NCBI GenBank assembly: GCA_029260165.1
Contig: JAJDDT010000042.1
Span: 62,001-126,000, forward strand
Direction: 5' to 3'
DNA from: Phycisphaerae bacterium
GTDB taxonomy: Bacteria > Planctomycetota > Phycisphaerae > UBA1845
Length of the DNA stretch: 64,000 nucleotides
Part shown: one piece after another, positions 29,049 through 38,098 of the stretch
Numbering within the stretch: position 1 is the stretch's first letter
Layout: every line of letters starts with the position of its first letter
Made by a program: the position numbers and the translations under genes
The notes under the pieces: generated by a model
Told to the model about the DNA's origin: nothing
The model's input: the letters and a program-made list of their open reading frames with translations, nothing else
Databases searched by the model: none

Positions 29049-30248
29049 ATGCAATGGATTGGAAACGTTTTTCTTTTGGCGTTTCTTGTTCTCGCACTCA
29101 TGATTCATTCCACGGCGCTCGCGACCGAAAAGACGATCCCGCCGATTGATGAGATTTCGGTGGCGGATTTTGAGGCGGTGTTTGTCGTGTTCGCGGTCCG
29201 CGCCGGTCCGGATTGGGCACTGGGGTCAACCTTTCGGCAAGCGGCGGAGCAGATGGGACGTATTGAGGGAGCTGGACCGCTGTTTGCTCGACGCACTGCG
29301 GGCGGTTTGACGCACATTGGTTTTTTCACGCAGGGGGTTTCTGTGGCACCGAACGGTTTTGCGGTGAAACGATGGCGAAGCTATCGGGCGGCCACGGTTC
29401 GCGCTGTTGGGCGTTATGGAACCATTTCGCGACACGTTGATCGGCTTCGCGCGTGGGTGGAAGATAACGGGTTCAACGCGACCGGAGACCTGATTGAAAT
29501 CTACCCCGACCGCGTGGACGGGCAATCGGTGTTTGAGATTCGGTTGATGCTCGGTGATGACGATCAGACGGTGCGGGGTGCGTCGTCGCAGACGCGCGAC
29601 GCGGTGGATGTTGCGGGTGCGACAACAGGCACGCCCGCCTTGGAATCGACAACGGCCGAGGAGCCCGAGGCGGTTGTCGCGTTGGAATCCGCCGTTGAAA
29701 CGCAGTCAGTCGCGCCCGCGGACCTATCGAAGCCTGATTCGGATATTGAAAATCAAAACGTCGCAACAACGGTCTTGGTGGAGGTTGTCGAACTCGATCG
29801 CGGGGTTGGAGAGCTGGTCGCCGCGGGTGATTTGAAGATGGCGTCCGAGCGTGCGCTGCCTGATTATCCTGGGATTGCCCCCGGATCGCGCAGGTGGATT
29901 CAACTGGTTCGTGATCGCGTTCGCGTGCTGGGCGTTCTTCTTGATCGCAAGCACGGGGACAAGGTGGCGGAGCTGAGTCAATTCATGGAGGCTGTCGTTT
30001 CCAGATGTGATGTGCTGGTTGCGACGGTGTCGGATCAGACAACGCCGGTAACCATGAATGCCCGGATCGATCGGTCGCCCTTTCTTGATGAGCTTGACAA
30101 ACTGATCGTGCACGTTCACATCAAACCATCGGGCCCTGACGAACTTCGCGAACGTATTGTTGATCTTTTTGAGCGAATGGCGACGATGAACAAGCAGAAC
30201 GGTCAAGGGGTGTTGGTTTCTCCGACTACGGACACCACTCCCGACTAA
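29049..30248 (+). CDS. Exported protein with GyrI-like effector-binding domain
   Basis: A 399-aa protein with an N-terminal signal peptide (hydrophobic 5-22, cut near STALA). Residues about 30-180 resemble the GyrI-like/SOUL small-molecule-binding fold (GSTFRQAAEQ, YRAATVRAVGRYGTISRHVDRLRAWV, IEIYPD). A disordered Thr/Glu/Val-rich linker (about 185-255) and a helical C-terminal domain follow. GyrI-like domains are usually cytoplasmic ligand sensors, so an exported copy is uncommon. The start lies one base after the preceding stop. Ligand and role are unknown. Confidence 0.72.
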   Translation: MQWIGNVFLLAFLVLALMIHSTALATEKTIPPIDEISVADFEAVFVVFAVRAGPDWALGSTFRQAAEQMGRIEGAGPLFARRTAGGLTHIGFFTQGVSVAPNGFAVKRWRSYRAATVRAVGRYGTISRHVDRLRAWVEDNGFNATGDLIEIYPDRVDGQSVFEIRLMLGDDDQTVRGASSQTRDAVDVAGATTGTPALESTTAEEPEAVVALESAVETQSVAPADLSKPDSDIENQNVATTVLVEVVELDRGVGELVAAGDLKMASERALPDYPGIAPGSRRWIQLVRDRVRVLGVLLDRKHGDKVAELSQFMEAVVSRCDVLVATVSDQTTPVTMNARIDRSPFLDELDKLIVHVHIKPSGPDELRERIVDLFERMATMNKQNGQGVLVSPTTDTTPD

Positions 30249-30270
30249 TTGCGAAGGAAAGGGATATTCC

Positions 30271-30750
30271 ATGAACCACATGCGCATCGGTGTGGCTGGG
30301 GTCGTGCTGACGACGCTGGCTTTGCTGGCAGGTTGTGCGTCGCGGAGCGATTTCACGCTCAAGACGCTCGACGGCGAAGACGTCACGATTGGCAGGCAGC
30401 AGGACAAGGCTATTCTGCTCGCGTTTTTCGCTCACGGGTGACCACCCTGTCGTGCGGAGGTTCCGCACTTAATCGAGCTTCATAACAAGTATGAGGGCAA
30501 GGGATTTCGCGTCGTGGCTGTCAATACCTGGGATGAAGATGCAAAGTTGCTCAAAAAATTTGTGAAAAAAGAGAAGGTACCCTATCCAATCCTGCTGAAC
30601 GGTAGCTCCGTGGCGGATGATTGGGGCGTGAAGTATCTGCCGACGAATTTCCTCCTGGACGCAGATGGCAAGGTAATCATGGAGTTGGATGGGCTCGGTA
30701 CAGAGGACATGTCGAAAGTCGGGAAAGCGATCGATGAGCTGATCGAGTGA
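30271..30750 (+). CDS. TlpA/ResA-like thioredoxin lipoprotein, probable selenoprotein (UPPC active site)
   Basis: Predicted periplasmic thiol-disulfide oxidoreductase of 159 aa, if TGA 30439-30441 is read as selenocysteine (Sec57). The frame runs from ATG 30271 (upstream AGGAAAGGG) through a lipoprotein signal ending LLAGC and FTLKTLDGEDV, to AFFAHG-U-PPCRAEVPHL. The TGA sits exactly at the first Cys of the CPPC motif; Cys60 is the resolving residue. After the TGA the same frame continues as a normal thioredoxin fold (FRVVAVNTWDED, cis-Pro in YLPTNFLLDADGK) to the stop at 30748-30750. The Trp normally preceding the motif is Gly. A SECIS-like hairpin follows the TGA. Alternatives are a sequencing error or a nonsense mutation; TGA is a normal stop in the neighbouring genes, so general recoding is excluded. 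Confidence 0.85.
30452..30468 (+). promoter_or_regulatory. Candidate bacterial SECIS hairpin
   Basis: Perfect 6-bp stem GTGCGG (30452-30457) / CCGCAC (30463-30468) with the five-base loop AGGTT. There are 16 bases between the TGA (ends 30441) and the loop, and a G is the second loop base. Bacterial SECIS elements are known to need an apical loop with an early G about 16-37 bases after the UGA, so this fits at the short end. It lies inside the coding region (RAEVPH). Confidence 0.75.
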
Positions 30751-30793
30751 TGCTGGTCGCGGTTGGCGAATCCCTGGTGGTGAATCCGTTATC

Positions 30794-31495
30794 ATGACCG
30801 CAGGCCGGGGCAGGATATTGAATCGCGAGCAGGTGCGAAGCATCGATCGAATTGCGATTCAGGAGTACGGGATTCCCGGGATCGTGCTGATGGAGAACGC
30901 CGGGAACAACGCGGCGACGCTGATGCTGGATCGGACGGTAATGGTCGAGGCGGGTGTTGCGTTTGATGATATTCAACGTGTCGTCATCCTGTGCGGAGCG
31001 GGCAACAACGGCGGTGACGGATTCGTCATTGCACGTCACCTCGCCAATCGAAACCATTGGGACATTATCACCGTCCTGGTGGGCGATTCGCAACGGCTGT
31101 CGGAAGACTGCCGCGTCAATCACGATATTTGCAGCAAAATGGGCCTGCCGATCGAGTCGGACGCGCCGCCGATCGACGGGAGCGATCTGATCGTCGACGC
31201 GATCCTCGGAACGGGTTTTTCAGGGAACGTCCGCGAGCCGGCTGCTTCGATCATCGATACGGTCAACGCGAGTCGATGCGCGGGTGTTGTGGCGATCGAC
31301 GTGCCCTCCGGACTGGACTGTGATACGGGTGAATCCGGAAACGTGGCGATTCGTGCGAATCTGACGATCACATTTGCGGCGAACAAAATCGGTTTCCGGC
31401 AACCCGCAGCCATCGCCCACATCGGAAGGGTCCATGTGGCTGACATCGGTGCACCTCGGGCGATCATCGATCGGGTTCGACACGCAACCGGCTAA
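30794..31495 (+). CDS. nnrE: NAD(P)H-hydrate epimerase
   Basis: A YjeF N-terminal-type epimerase of 233 aa that interconverts the S and R forms of damaged hydrated NAD(P)H so that the dehydratase can repair it. Motifs: GIPGIVLMENAGNNAA near the start, VVILCGAGNNGGDGFVIARHL, LIVDAILGTGFSGNVR and VVAIDVPSGLDCDTGE, all conserved. The companion dehydratase domain (NnrD) is not fused here and is not elsewhere in the window. It follows the thioredoxin-like gene by 43 bases and converges with a small minus-strand gene at its stop. Confidence 0.95.
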   Translation: MTAGRGRILNREQVRSIDRIAIQEYGIPGIVLMENAGNNAATLMLDRTVMVEAGVAFDDIQRVVILCGAGNNGGDGFVIARHLANRNHWDIITVLVGDSQRLSEDCRVNHDICSKMGLPIESDAPPIDGSDLIVDAILGTGFSGNVREPAASIIDTVNASRCAGVVAIDVPSGLDCDTGESGNVAIRANLTITFAANKIGFRQPAAIAHIGRVHVADIGAPRAIIDRVRHATG

Positions 31496-31719
31496 CGTTC
31501 GACGACGACATCGACGGAACCGACGGCTCGAAGCGCGACGTTGGCCAGCAACAGCGATCGAACGGTCTCCTGCAATCGCGATTCGCATTCTGCCAGTCGA
31601 ATCGACGCCCGGCGTGATCGGCCACGGACCGAAGCGTCGAGCGTTTCGTCAATTTCGTCCAGCAATTCGCGAATCTGCGAGACCAGTCGGCGATGTTTGG
31701 TGTACACTGACACGGGCAT
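31492..31719 (-). CDS. Small hypothetical helical protein
   Basis: A 75-aa predicted cytoplasmic protein that fills the gap between nnrE and the next plus-strand gene. It is helical and charged, with a coiled-coil-like stretch (RRLVSQIRELLDEIDETL, then RLAECESRLQETVRSLLL). ATG 31719 has GTGGAG nine bases upstream. The stop overlaps the nnrE stop by four bases in convergent orientation. Reality is judged only from composition, start signal and fit to the gap; no family is recognised. Confidence 0.5.
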   Translation of the reverse strand: MPVSVYTKHRRLVSQIRELLDEIDETLDASVRGRSRRASIRLAECESRLQETVRSLLLANVALRAVGSVDVVVER

Positions 31720-31766
31720 GTGACGCGTCTCCACAAGCGGGGAATCTCACCCATGGATCGGACCGC

Positions 31767-32693
31767 ATGATGGCTGACTTTCGTCCCAACCGACTTGTCT
31801 TTGCGTTGTTGCCCTGGCTGGTGACATTGGTTGTCACCACGACGGCTGGCGCGCAAAAGCCCAGAACCGAAATTTTTCAACGGATTGCACGGCGGCCCGA
31901 ATTCAACACGGTGCGCACGGACACAGTCGTGTTTCTATCGGACCTTGATCGGGACGTTGCCAGGGCAGCCGTCATCGAAATCGACGCAACACGCCAACAC
32001 GTTTTCGCCCTGCTAAAAAGAATTCACGTTGAACAAACACCTCAACGAATTCGAGCACTGCGCGTTGTCGGTTTTTCCGAAGCATCGGATTTTCACGCGG
32101 CAGCCACTGAAATCCGAAAAGACCTGGTTGCGTCCGCGGGGTTTTACGACCGGAAATCCGGGGTGACGTTCTTTCATATTCCCACGTCAACCGACGCTTC
32201 GGACCCGATCGTCGACCAGGCATGGAAACTTGTTCTCCGCCATGAAACCGTCCACCAGGTTCTCGATCTTCACGCGCCAACGCTCACCACGCGACTCCCA
32301 TGGTGGGTATCAGAGGGGTTGGCGTGCTGTTTCGAATCGGGATCCAATGACGACACATTCAACCAATGGCGAGCCATGGACCTTTGTCCATCGAACGGGT
32401 CCGTCACGACCGCTCCGCAATTCGTTGACACCGTCAACAATCTTTGGCTGGCAACAACGAACACGAACCCGACCGCGCACGACTACGCCGTCGCATGGGC
32501 ATTCGCGCATCATCTTGTTCGCAACCACCCGGGCATGTTCGGAAAGTTCCTTCGCGACATTCAGTCCGCACCAGCCTGGGATGACCATCGAATCCTGTTT
32601 GAGCGATCGGTATTCACATTCGACAAGACGCGTGCAGTCCGCATTCTCAACGAGGTTCATCGCCTCGCTTGCCCAACCTCAGCCAGTGAATAA
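31767..32693 (+). CDS. Exported gluzincin-like (peptidase MA-like) protein
   Basis: A 308-aa protein with a signal peptide (hydrophobic 10-28, cut near AGAQ). It has a zinc-protease signature HETVH at about residues 159-163, and WWVSEGLACCFES about 20 residues on supplies a likely third ligand Glu. This HExxH...(W)xxEG layout is typical of the peptidase MA-like/DUF1570 group seen in Planctomycetes and relatives. ATG 31767 or the adjacent ATG 31770 begins the signal peptide. The target is unknown; cell-wall or surface protein turnover is a guess. Confidence 0.82.
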   Translation: MMADFRPNRLVFALLPWLVTLVVTTTAGAQKPRTEIFQRIARRPEFNTVRTDTVVFLSDLDRDVARAAVIEIDATRQHVFALLKRIHVEQTPQRIRALRVVGFSEASDFHAAATEIRKDLVASAGFYDRKSGVTFFHIPTSTDASDPIVDQAWKLVLRHETVHQVLDLHAPTLTTRLPWWVSEGLACCFESGSNDDTFNQWRAMDLCPSNGSVTTAPQFVDTVNNLWLATTNTNPTAHDYAVAWAFAHHLVRNHPGMFGKFLRDIQSAPAWDDHRILFERSVFTFDKTRAVRILNEVHRLACPTSASE

Positions 32694-32732
32694 GATGGGC
32701 GGGAGGTTACCACTGGCGCGGTAGTAAGCATC

Positions 32733-34073
32733 ATGAATATAGTCATCGCAGGAGCGGGCGCGGTCGGCAGACACCTGGCGGAGGTGCTGGCAGCCTCGGG
32801 TTTGAACGTCACGATTATCGAGATGAGCCTGGAGACGCTTCGTGCGCTCGAAAATGAACTGGACATCCGCACCCTGCGCGCCAACTGTGCGCACGCACCC
32901 GCGTTGATTCAGGCCGGCGTGCCCAATTGTGACATGTTCGTGGCCGCCACCGACATTGACGAAATCAACCTTCTGTCCGCTTCGGTCGCAAAGAAACTCG
33001 GTGCGAAGCGGTGCGTTGCCCGTGTTCATCACCGGGCGTATTTCAGCTCGTCGGCGCTCGATTACGGTCAGCAATTCGGGATCGACAACCTCATCTGCCC
33101 CGAACACGCCACCGCCGTTGAAATCGCCCGATCGCTGCGCAATCCCGGCTCGCTCGCAGTCGAGGACTTTGCCCGCGGTCAGATCGTGATGCAGGAGATT
33201 GTCGTCGCCGAAAATGCCAAAGCCGTCGGACAACCACTCGCGGAACTAAAGATGCCTCAAGGGGCACGCATCGCCGTTGTCACACGCGATCACAAGTCCT
33301 TTATCCCTCTGGCCGGCACGGTTATCAGCAAGGACGACGTCGTTTCGCTCATTGGCGGGCGTGACATATTTGAGACGGCTCGACGCATCTTCCAACCTGA
33401 AAAAATCAAACGAAAACACGTCGCCGTGATGGGCGGATCATCGATGGGTGTCTGGCTCTGCCGCGCGCTACGCCATCGACATTTCGCCGTGCGTCTCTTC
33501 GTCACGGATCACGACCGTGCGGAGGAATTGGCGGAAAAGCTCGAGCACGTCACGGTCGTACGCGCAGACCCGACCGAACCCGCCGTCTTCACCGACGAGG
33601 GAATCGCAGACGCCGATGCGTTCGTTGCGCTGACCGACGACGATGAACACAACATCCTCGCAGCCGCCCAGGCCAAGAGCATGGGTGTCAAATTCGCGGT
33701 GGCGGTCACGCAGCGATCGACGTACCTGCACCTGCATCGTCATGTGGGAATCGACCGGGCGTTCAGCCCGCGGCAGGTGGCGGTCAAAAACATTCAGATA
33801 CTGCTCGATCCCGGATCCGTTCGCGTCCTCGCGTCGATGGTCGAAGCCTCCGCCGATGTTTACGAGGTTCGCGTCGGACCGCGCAGCAAAGCCGTCGGAA
33901 CGTGTCTGCGCGATCTCAAGCTCCCAGGGCCATCCGTCGTCGGAGCCATTCTTCGAGGTGAAAAGGTGCGCGTTCCAGGTGCGGATGACACGATCGAGGA
34001 AAACGATGTCGCGCTCATTATTGGCGGGAAGGGGCTTGAGAAGGAACTGACCAAACTTCTCGCGGGCAAATGA
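32733..34073 (+). CDS. trkA: Trk potassium uptake regulatory subunit TrkA
   Basis: A 446-aa cytoplasmic gating protein for the TrkH potassium channel. It has two RCK repeats: the first begins with the NAD-binding motif GAGAVGRHLAEVL at residues 6-18 and the second with VAVMGGSSMGVWL near 232. Each is followed by a TrkA-C domain (about 150-215 and 360-440). Length and duplication match TrkA. It lies four bases before trkH and is clearly co-transcribed. ATG 32733 gives the exact family N-terminus. Confidence 0.97.
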   Translation: MNIVIAGAGAVGRHLAEVLAASGLNVTIIEMSLETLRALENELDIRTLRANCAHAPALIQAGVPNCDMFVAATDIDEINLLSASVAKKLGAKRCVARVHHRAYFSSSALDYGQQFGIDNLICPEHATAVEIARSLRNPGSLAVEDFARGQIVMQEIVVAENAKAVGQPLAELKMPQGARIAVVTRDHKSFIPLAGTVISKDDVVSLIGGRDIFETARRIFQPEKIKRKHVAVMGGSSMGVWLCRALRHRHFAVRLFVTDHDRAEELAEKLEHVTVVRADPTEPAVFTDEGIADADAFVALTDDDEHNILAAAQAKSMGVKFAVAVTQRSTYLHLHRHVGIDRAFSPRQVAVKNIQILLDPGSVRVLASMVEASADVYEVRVGPRSKAVGTCLRDLKLPGPSVVGAILRGEKVRVPGADDTIEENDVALIIGGKGLEKELTKLLAGK

Positions 34074-34077
34074 TATC

Positions 34078-35619
34078 GTGAAAACGCTTGTTATCATTCG
34101 CAATCTGGGCTTGCTCCTCCTTGTGACCAGCGCATCCATATTGCTCGTGGCTGCGTGGTCATGCATCCAGTGGCTGCTCGGGGACCCGTCAGAAAAAGCT
34201 GCCCTGCAAGCACTGATCATGACCGTGGCTGGCGGGGGGCTGGTCGGGATGGGGCTTTGGCTCGTCGGTAAGCGCGCCCGCCACACCGTCGGTCGCCGGG
34301 ACGCGATTCTTCTCGTCGCCACCAGTTGGTTCGTGGCCGCTGCGTTGTCTGCGTTTCCGTATCGACTCTGGACCGCGTTTGCCGATATCGCACCGACGGA
34401 CTGCGCGTTCACCAACTATGTCGATTGCTATTTTGAAGCCATGAGCGGGCTGACCACAACCGGCGCAACCGTTCTCACCAACATCGAAGCCCTCCCGCGC
34501 AGTCTTCATCTGTGGCGATCGCTTACCCACTGGCTCGGCGGATTGGGCATCGTCGTTTTGTTCGTCGCCGTTCTGCCCATGCTTGGGGTCGGAGGCAAAC
34601 GACTGTTCCGGGTCGAATCACCAGGACCAACCCCCGAAGGGGTCACGCCTCGTATTCAGGAAACCGCCCGTGTTCTCTGGCTCATCTATCTCAGCTTGAC
34701 GGTCATCGAAATCCTCGTGCTTCGCATCGTCGGATTGACATGGTTCGATTCCGTCTGCCACACGTTCGCCACACTCGCCACCGGCGGGTTCAGCACGCTC
34801 AATTCCAGTGTGGCAGGTTACCAATCGGTCGCGGTCGATACCGTCATCATCATTTTCATGGTCGCCGCCGGTGTGAACTTCGGGCTGTATTTTCAAATTA
34901 TCAAGGGTCGTTGGCGATCGGTGGCCGGCGATCGCGAGTTGCGTTGCTATCTTGGCTTTCTCGCCATCGGGTCCGCGCTCGTCGTTTTTTCAATTCTGAA
35001 TCGCGAACTCGTCACGACCGACGGAACCACCATCGCCAACGCCGACCTCGGTGACGCGGTCCGATACGGCGTGTTTCAGGTGGTAGGCGTCCAGACAACC
35101 ACCGGTTTCTGCACCGCTGATTTCGATCTCTGGCCTTTCCTGCCCAAATTCGCCATGCTCCTGCTCATGTTCGTCGGGGGGTCCGCCGGCTCGACCGGTG
35201 GCGGCATCAAGGTCATTCGATTCATGATGGCCTTCAAAATCCTCTGGGCGGAACTCGAACGCGTTTTTCATCCCAACGTCGTCAGACCTGTCAAAATCGG
35301 CAACGCCGTCATCGACACCGAAATGAAACTCGCAACGATGGTCTACTTCGTCGGAATAGCCGTGCTCACGTTGCTCGGGATGGTCGCGCTCATGCTGTTC
35401 GAATCCGGCAAGGGCATCGACAGCATCACCGCCCTGACCGCCTCAATCGCAACGCTGAACAACATCGGACCAGGATTGGCCAGGGTTGGCGCGACCTGCA
35501 ACTTCGGATGGTTCACCAGCAGCAGCAAATGCGTCATGATTCTTCTGATGGCGCTGGGCAGACTCGAGGTCATGACCATCGCCGTCCTCTTCTTCCCAAG
35601 ATTCTGGCGAGGCGATTGA
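34078..35619 (+). CDS. trkH: Trk potassium uptake membrane subunit TrkH
   Basis: A 513-aa polytopic channel subunit that moves K+ with TrkA control. About ten membrane helices surround four selectivity-filter-like loops: SGLTTTGATVL, TLATGGFST, TTTGFCTADF and TLNNIGPG. SLTHWLGGLGIVV and GGSAGSTGGGIKVIR are conserved TrkH/KtrB segments. The start is GTG 34078, four bases after trkA. No trkE/trkG homologue is nearby. Confidence 0.96.
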   Translation: MKTLVIIRNLGLLLLVTSASILLVAAWSCIQWLLGDPSEKAALQALIMTVAGGGLVGMGLWLVGKRARHTVGRRDAILLVATSWFVAAALSAFPYRLWTAFADIAPTDCAFTNYVDCYFEAMSGLTTTGATVLTNIEALPRSLHLWRSLTHWLGGLGIVVLFVAVLPMLGVGGKRLFRVESPGPTPEGVTPRIQETARVLWLIYLSLTVIEILVLRIVGLTWFDSVCHTFATLATGGFSTLNSSVAGYQSVAVDTVIIIFMVAAGVNFGLYFQIIKGRWRSVAGDRELRCYLGFLAIGSALVVFSILNRELVTTDGTTIANADLGDAVRYGVFQVVGVQTTTGFCTADFDLWPFLPKFAMLLLMFVGGSAGSTGGGIKVIRFMMAFKILWAELERVFHPNVVRPVKIGNAVIDTEMKLATMVYFVGIAVLTLLGMVALMLFESGKGIDSITALTASIATLNNIGPGLARVGATCNFGWFTSSSKCVMILLMALGRLEVMTIAVLFFPRFWRGD

Positions 35620-35866
35620 TTCCAGCGATGCAAGGGTCAATGGCACCTCGCCGAAATCGCCATGGACCCGAAGGAAACTGACGAATCGTGCCTTGAACGG
35701 GCACGGGTAAGGTTGCATTCCGACAGGGCGACCGGGTTTTCAATCTCCCATTGGTTGACGTTGAAAAATGGTGTGGCGTGGGTTGGTTGGATTCGCGGGG
35801 TCGATGGTGTCGGAAGGTGCGGGCACCTGCTCTACCGTGGGAAGACGAATCGGCTATGCTTGGGGG

Positions 35867-38059
35867 ATGAACCGGGACGAGATTTGTTCTGATTTTCTGG
35901 ATGCGTTGACGTTTGAACCTTATCCGTTTCAGGAGGATGCGCTTCTTGCGTGGTTTGAGGAGGAGGGTGGGGTTTTGGTGACGGCTCCCACGGGGATGGG
36001 CAAGACGTTGGTGGCTGAGGCGGCGATTTTTGAAGCGCTCAAATCCGGGCAGCGGCTTTATTACACGTCGCCTTTGATTGCGTTGACGGATCAGAAGTTT
36101 CGCGAGTTTCAGGACTCGGCTGAGCGGTGGGGGTTTGCGCGGGATTCGGTGGGTTTGATCACGGGGAATCGTCGCGTGAATCCGGAAGCGCCGGTGAAGG
36201 TGGTGGTGGCGGAGATATTGTTGAATCATCTGTTGACTGGTGAGGAGATGATGCACGATGTTTCCGGGGTGGTGATGGATGAGTTTCATTATTTCAATGA
36301 TCGCGAGCGGGGGATTGTCTGGGAGTTGTCGTTGGTGCTGTTGCCGGAGTCGGTGCGGTTGATGTTGCTGTCGGCGACGGTGGGGAATTCCGTTGAGTTT
36401 GTGCATTGGCTGAAGAAGCAGCATGGGCGGAGGGTTCGGTTGATCAAGACGGATCAGCGGCGGGTGCCCTTGGCGTATGAATGGGAGGAGGGCAAACTGC
36501 TGACGGAGCTGTTGCCCGGGATGGTTGCGTCGGATGATGCGGAGAATCGCTCGCCTGCGTTGGTGTTTTGTTTCAATCGGGACGAGTGTTGGGAGGTGGC
36601 AGAGCGGTTGAAGGGGTTGTCGCTGATTGGGAGTGACAAGCGGGCTGATATTGAAGCGTATTTAGCGGATCGGGACTTGACTGATGGGGTTGGGCCGAAG
36701 CTGAGGCAGATGTTGATACGTGGGGTCGGGGTGCATCATGCGGGGGTGTTGCCGAAGCACAAGGAGGTGATCGAGGAATTGTTCCTGCGGAAGTTGATTC
36801 CTTTTGTGATTTGTACGGAGACGTTGGCGGCGGGGATCAATCTGCCGGCGAGATCGGTGGTGTTGAGCACGCTGATGACGGGCAAGCCTCGGGAGAAGAA
36901 GCTGATCCCGCCTTCCTCGGCCCATCAGATGTTCGGACGGGCGGGCAGGCCTCAATTTGATTCGCAGGGGTATGTTTATGTGATTGCGCATGATGATGAT
37001 GTGAAAATCAATAAATGGAAGAAGAAATATGAGAAGATTGATCCAAACTCGAAGGATCCTGGGATCATGCGGGCGCGGAAGGATCTGGAGCGTAAGAAAC
37101 CTTCACGGCGGAAGAATGTGCAGTATTGGGTGGAGGGGCATTTCAGGCAGTTGATTGAGGCGGGGCCTGCGAAACTGGCGAGTCGGTCGATGATTCCCTA
37201 TTCCGTGCTGATTTATTTGTTGACGAAATATGGAGCATTGCATGAGGTTCGGGATTTCTTGTCGAAGCGGTTTAATACACCTGAGTGGATTCAGAAGTTT
37301 CAGAATCAACTCGATCATATGATTGGTAATTTGCAGGCATTTGGGTATTTGAAGCGTGGGGAGGATGCGGATCAGGTAACGCTTGAGGGGAACATCGAGG
37401 CGTTGTTGACGTTTCGGAGTGTGGATCCGTTGTTCGGGGCGTTTTGTCGCGAGCAGTTGGTATTCAGTGATATGGCGGAGAAATTGCAGGTATTGGAGGC
37501 AATGATGCCATTGCCGGGGTCGATGATGCGGGGGAACTGGTTGCCGGATGATCGGGAGATTGGTCCACTGGAGATGGAGGTGGTCAGGCCTGAGCTGTTG
37601 AAGCGGGGTTTGATCGTTGTGGATGGTGAGACGGGGGGGATCAAATCGACGTGGGATGATCCTGAATTTGAGGACTATCTGGAGGATGAAAAGCCGAAAC
37701 GCCCGCCGTCGCTGCCGGAGATGCTGGAGGCGTGGTTTGATGATCGGTTGGCGAGTCCGGAGGATGTGTGGGTTCAGCCCAAGTGGTTGGCGGGTGGGAT
37801 GTTTGATGGTGGGGACGAATTTTTCAAGTATGTGAAGGCGCGGACGCTGGTGAAGAATGAGGGGCTGGTGTTGCGTCATTTGTTGCGGTTGATCATTTTG
37901 GCAGAGGAGTTTCATTTGTTGTCATCGGGTGATCCGGAGTATGCGGAGATTGGTCAGCGGTTGACGAAAATCTGTCAGCAGGTTGATGGGAGTTATACGG
38001 ATCGGTTCTTGTCGTCGCAGCATGAGGCGCGGGATGCGGCTTCGCGGATGGCGGGTTGA
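35867..38059 (+). CDS. Ski2-like DEAD/DEAH-box superfamily II helicase
   Basis: A 730-aa predicted ATP-dependent RNA or DNA helicase. Motifs: Q-type FEPYPFQEDAL, Walker A APTGMGKTLVAE (about residue 40), DEFH box (about 138), SAT, then HHAGVLP, TETLAAGINLPAR and SAHQMFGRAGRPQ of the second RecA domain. The QxxGRAGR-type motif VI and the AGINLPAR sequence place it in the Ski2/Mtr4/Hel308 branch. The C-terminal 300 residues are helical and unassigned. Start ATG 35867 was chosen because similarity begins there; the open frame extends about 100 bases upstream without homology. Confidence 0.92.
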   Translation: MNRDEICSDFLDALTFEPYPFQEDALLAWFEEEGGVLVTAPTGMGKTLVAEAAIFEALKSGQRLYYTSPLIALTDQKFREFQDSAERWGFARDSVGLITGNRRVNPEAPVKVVVAEILLNHLLTGEEMMHDVSGVVMDEFHYFNDRERGIVWELSLVLLPESVRLMLLSATVGNSVEFVHWLKKQHGRRVRLIKTDQRRVPLAYEWEEGKLLTELLPGMVASDDAENRSPALVFCFNRDECWEVAERLKGLSLIGSDKRADIEAYLADRDLTDGVGPKLRQMLIRGVGVHHAGVLPKHKEVIEELFLRKLIPFVICTETLAAGINLPARSVVLSTLMTGKPREKKLIPPSSAHQMFGRAGRPQFDSQGYVYVIAHDDDVKINKWKKKYEKIDPNSKDPGIMRARKDLERKKPSRRKNVQYWVEGHFRQLIEAGPAKLASRSMIPYSVLIYLLTKYGALHEVRDFLSKRFNTPEWIQKFQNQLDHMIGNLQAFGYLKRGEDADQVTLEGNIEALLTFRSVDPLFGAFCREQLVFSDMAEKLQVLEAMMPLPGSMMRGNWLPDDREIGPLEMEVVRPELLKRGLIVVDGETGGIKSTWDDPEFEDYLEDEKPKRPPSLPEMLEAWFDDRLASPEDVWVQPKWLAGGMFDGGDEFFKYVKARTLVKNEGLVLRHLLRLIILAEEFHLLSSGDPEYAEIGQRLTKICQQVDGSYTDRFLSSQHEARDAASRMAG

Positions 38060-38098
38060 TATTGACCGGGTGATGCGTGGGTGTGAACATGGTTTGCG

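Noticed and set aside
30439-30441. TGA read as Trp or Gly by an alternative genetic code
   Set aside because: TGA is the normal stop of many genes here, including coupled ATGA overlaps, so only a context-dependent reading such as Sec is reasonable.
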